A stretch of 64,000 nucleotides of DNA, from assembly GCA_963969395.1 (NCBI GenBank), contig OZ017797.1:7936001-8000000 (forward strand), written 5' to 3'. This stretch comes from Pseudoscleropodium purum. Lineage: Eukaryota > Streptophyta > Bryopsida > Hypnales > Brachytheciaceae. This document shows positions 63,934-64,000 of this stretch, in pieces (the first letter of the stretch is position 1; each line of letters begins with the position of its first letter). A program made the translations under genes and the position numbers. Below the pieces are notes generated by a model. The model searched no databases and was not told the origin of the DNA. It saw only the letters and a program-made list of their open reading frames with translations.

Positions 63934-64000
63934 GGATGGATCCAGAAGCAAATGCAAAGCTAATTGGACGAAGAAAAAAAAGGATTTGGAGAGGTGGGCG

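Overview
This window looks like nuclear DNA of a land plant. Genes are split by short GT–AG introns, intergenic DNA is very AT-rich and full of decayed transposons, and the recognisable genes belong to plant families: a group III CONSTANS-like B-box/CCT protein, a WRKY factor, a class 3 diacylglycerol lipase and a Gfo/Idh/MocA dehydrogenase. The unusual WRKY and the undescribed multi-gene element suggest an early-diverging lineage (bryophyte or lycophyte), but this is inference and the species cannot be fixed from the sequence alone.

Layout. 1–5.7 kb: AT-rich repeat debris. 5.7–12.4 kb (minus): a many-exon sn1-specific diacylglycerol-lipase-like gene. 12.4–29.1 kb: repeat-rich spacer with four copies of a ~370-bp dispersed repeat, a ~1-kb inverted-repeat element, a Mutator-type MITE with a perfect 9-bp target duplication, and a 621-bp Stowaway-type element. 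29.1–32 kb (minus): COL gene, probably with a 5'-UTR exon near 33.9 kb. 34.4–39.9 kb: spacer with irregular tandem repeats and a second copy of the Mutator-type MITE. 53.4–56.9 kb: spacer with a second copy of the ~1-kb element. 56.9–59.3 kb (minus): WRKY gene. 61.7–63.9 kb (minus): Gfo/Idh/MocA oxidoreductase with a decayed duplicate of its last exon.

The remarkable part is 40,215–53,350, a ~13.1-kb segment bounded by matching terminal inverted repeats (22 of 22 bases, then 11 of 12). It holds two divergent gene units. The minus-strand unit joins a ParB/sulfiredoxin-like domain, a Rossmann methyltransferase-like domain and an FCP1/NIF-like phosphatase domain without catalytic aspartates; a second inactive FCP1-like module lies downstream. 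The plus-strand unit encodes a large protein with the RNase-H-like signature I associate with DUF7869, a plausible transposase. Twenty-six copies of a 19-bp hairpin palindrome (consensus TATCGGCTGSCAGCCGATA) lie inside this segment and I found none outside it. They concentrate in introns and gene flanks, and in the minus gene every predicted intron carries at least one. Together this suggests an undescribed large DNA transposon whose ParB/methyltransferase protein may recognise or mark its own dispersed palindromes. This copy is decaying: all internal in-frame stops I found are TAG, and a 7-bp slippage disrupts the transposase-like core.
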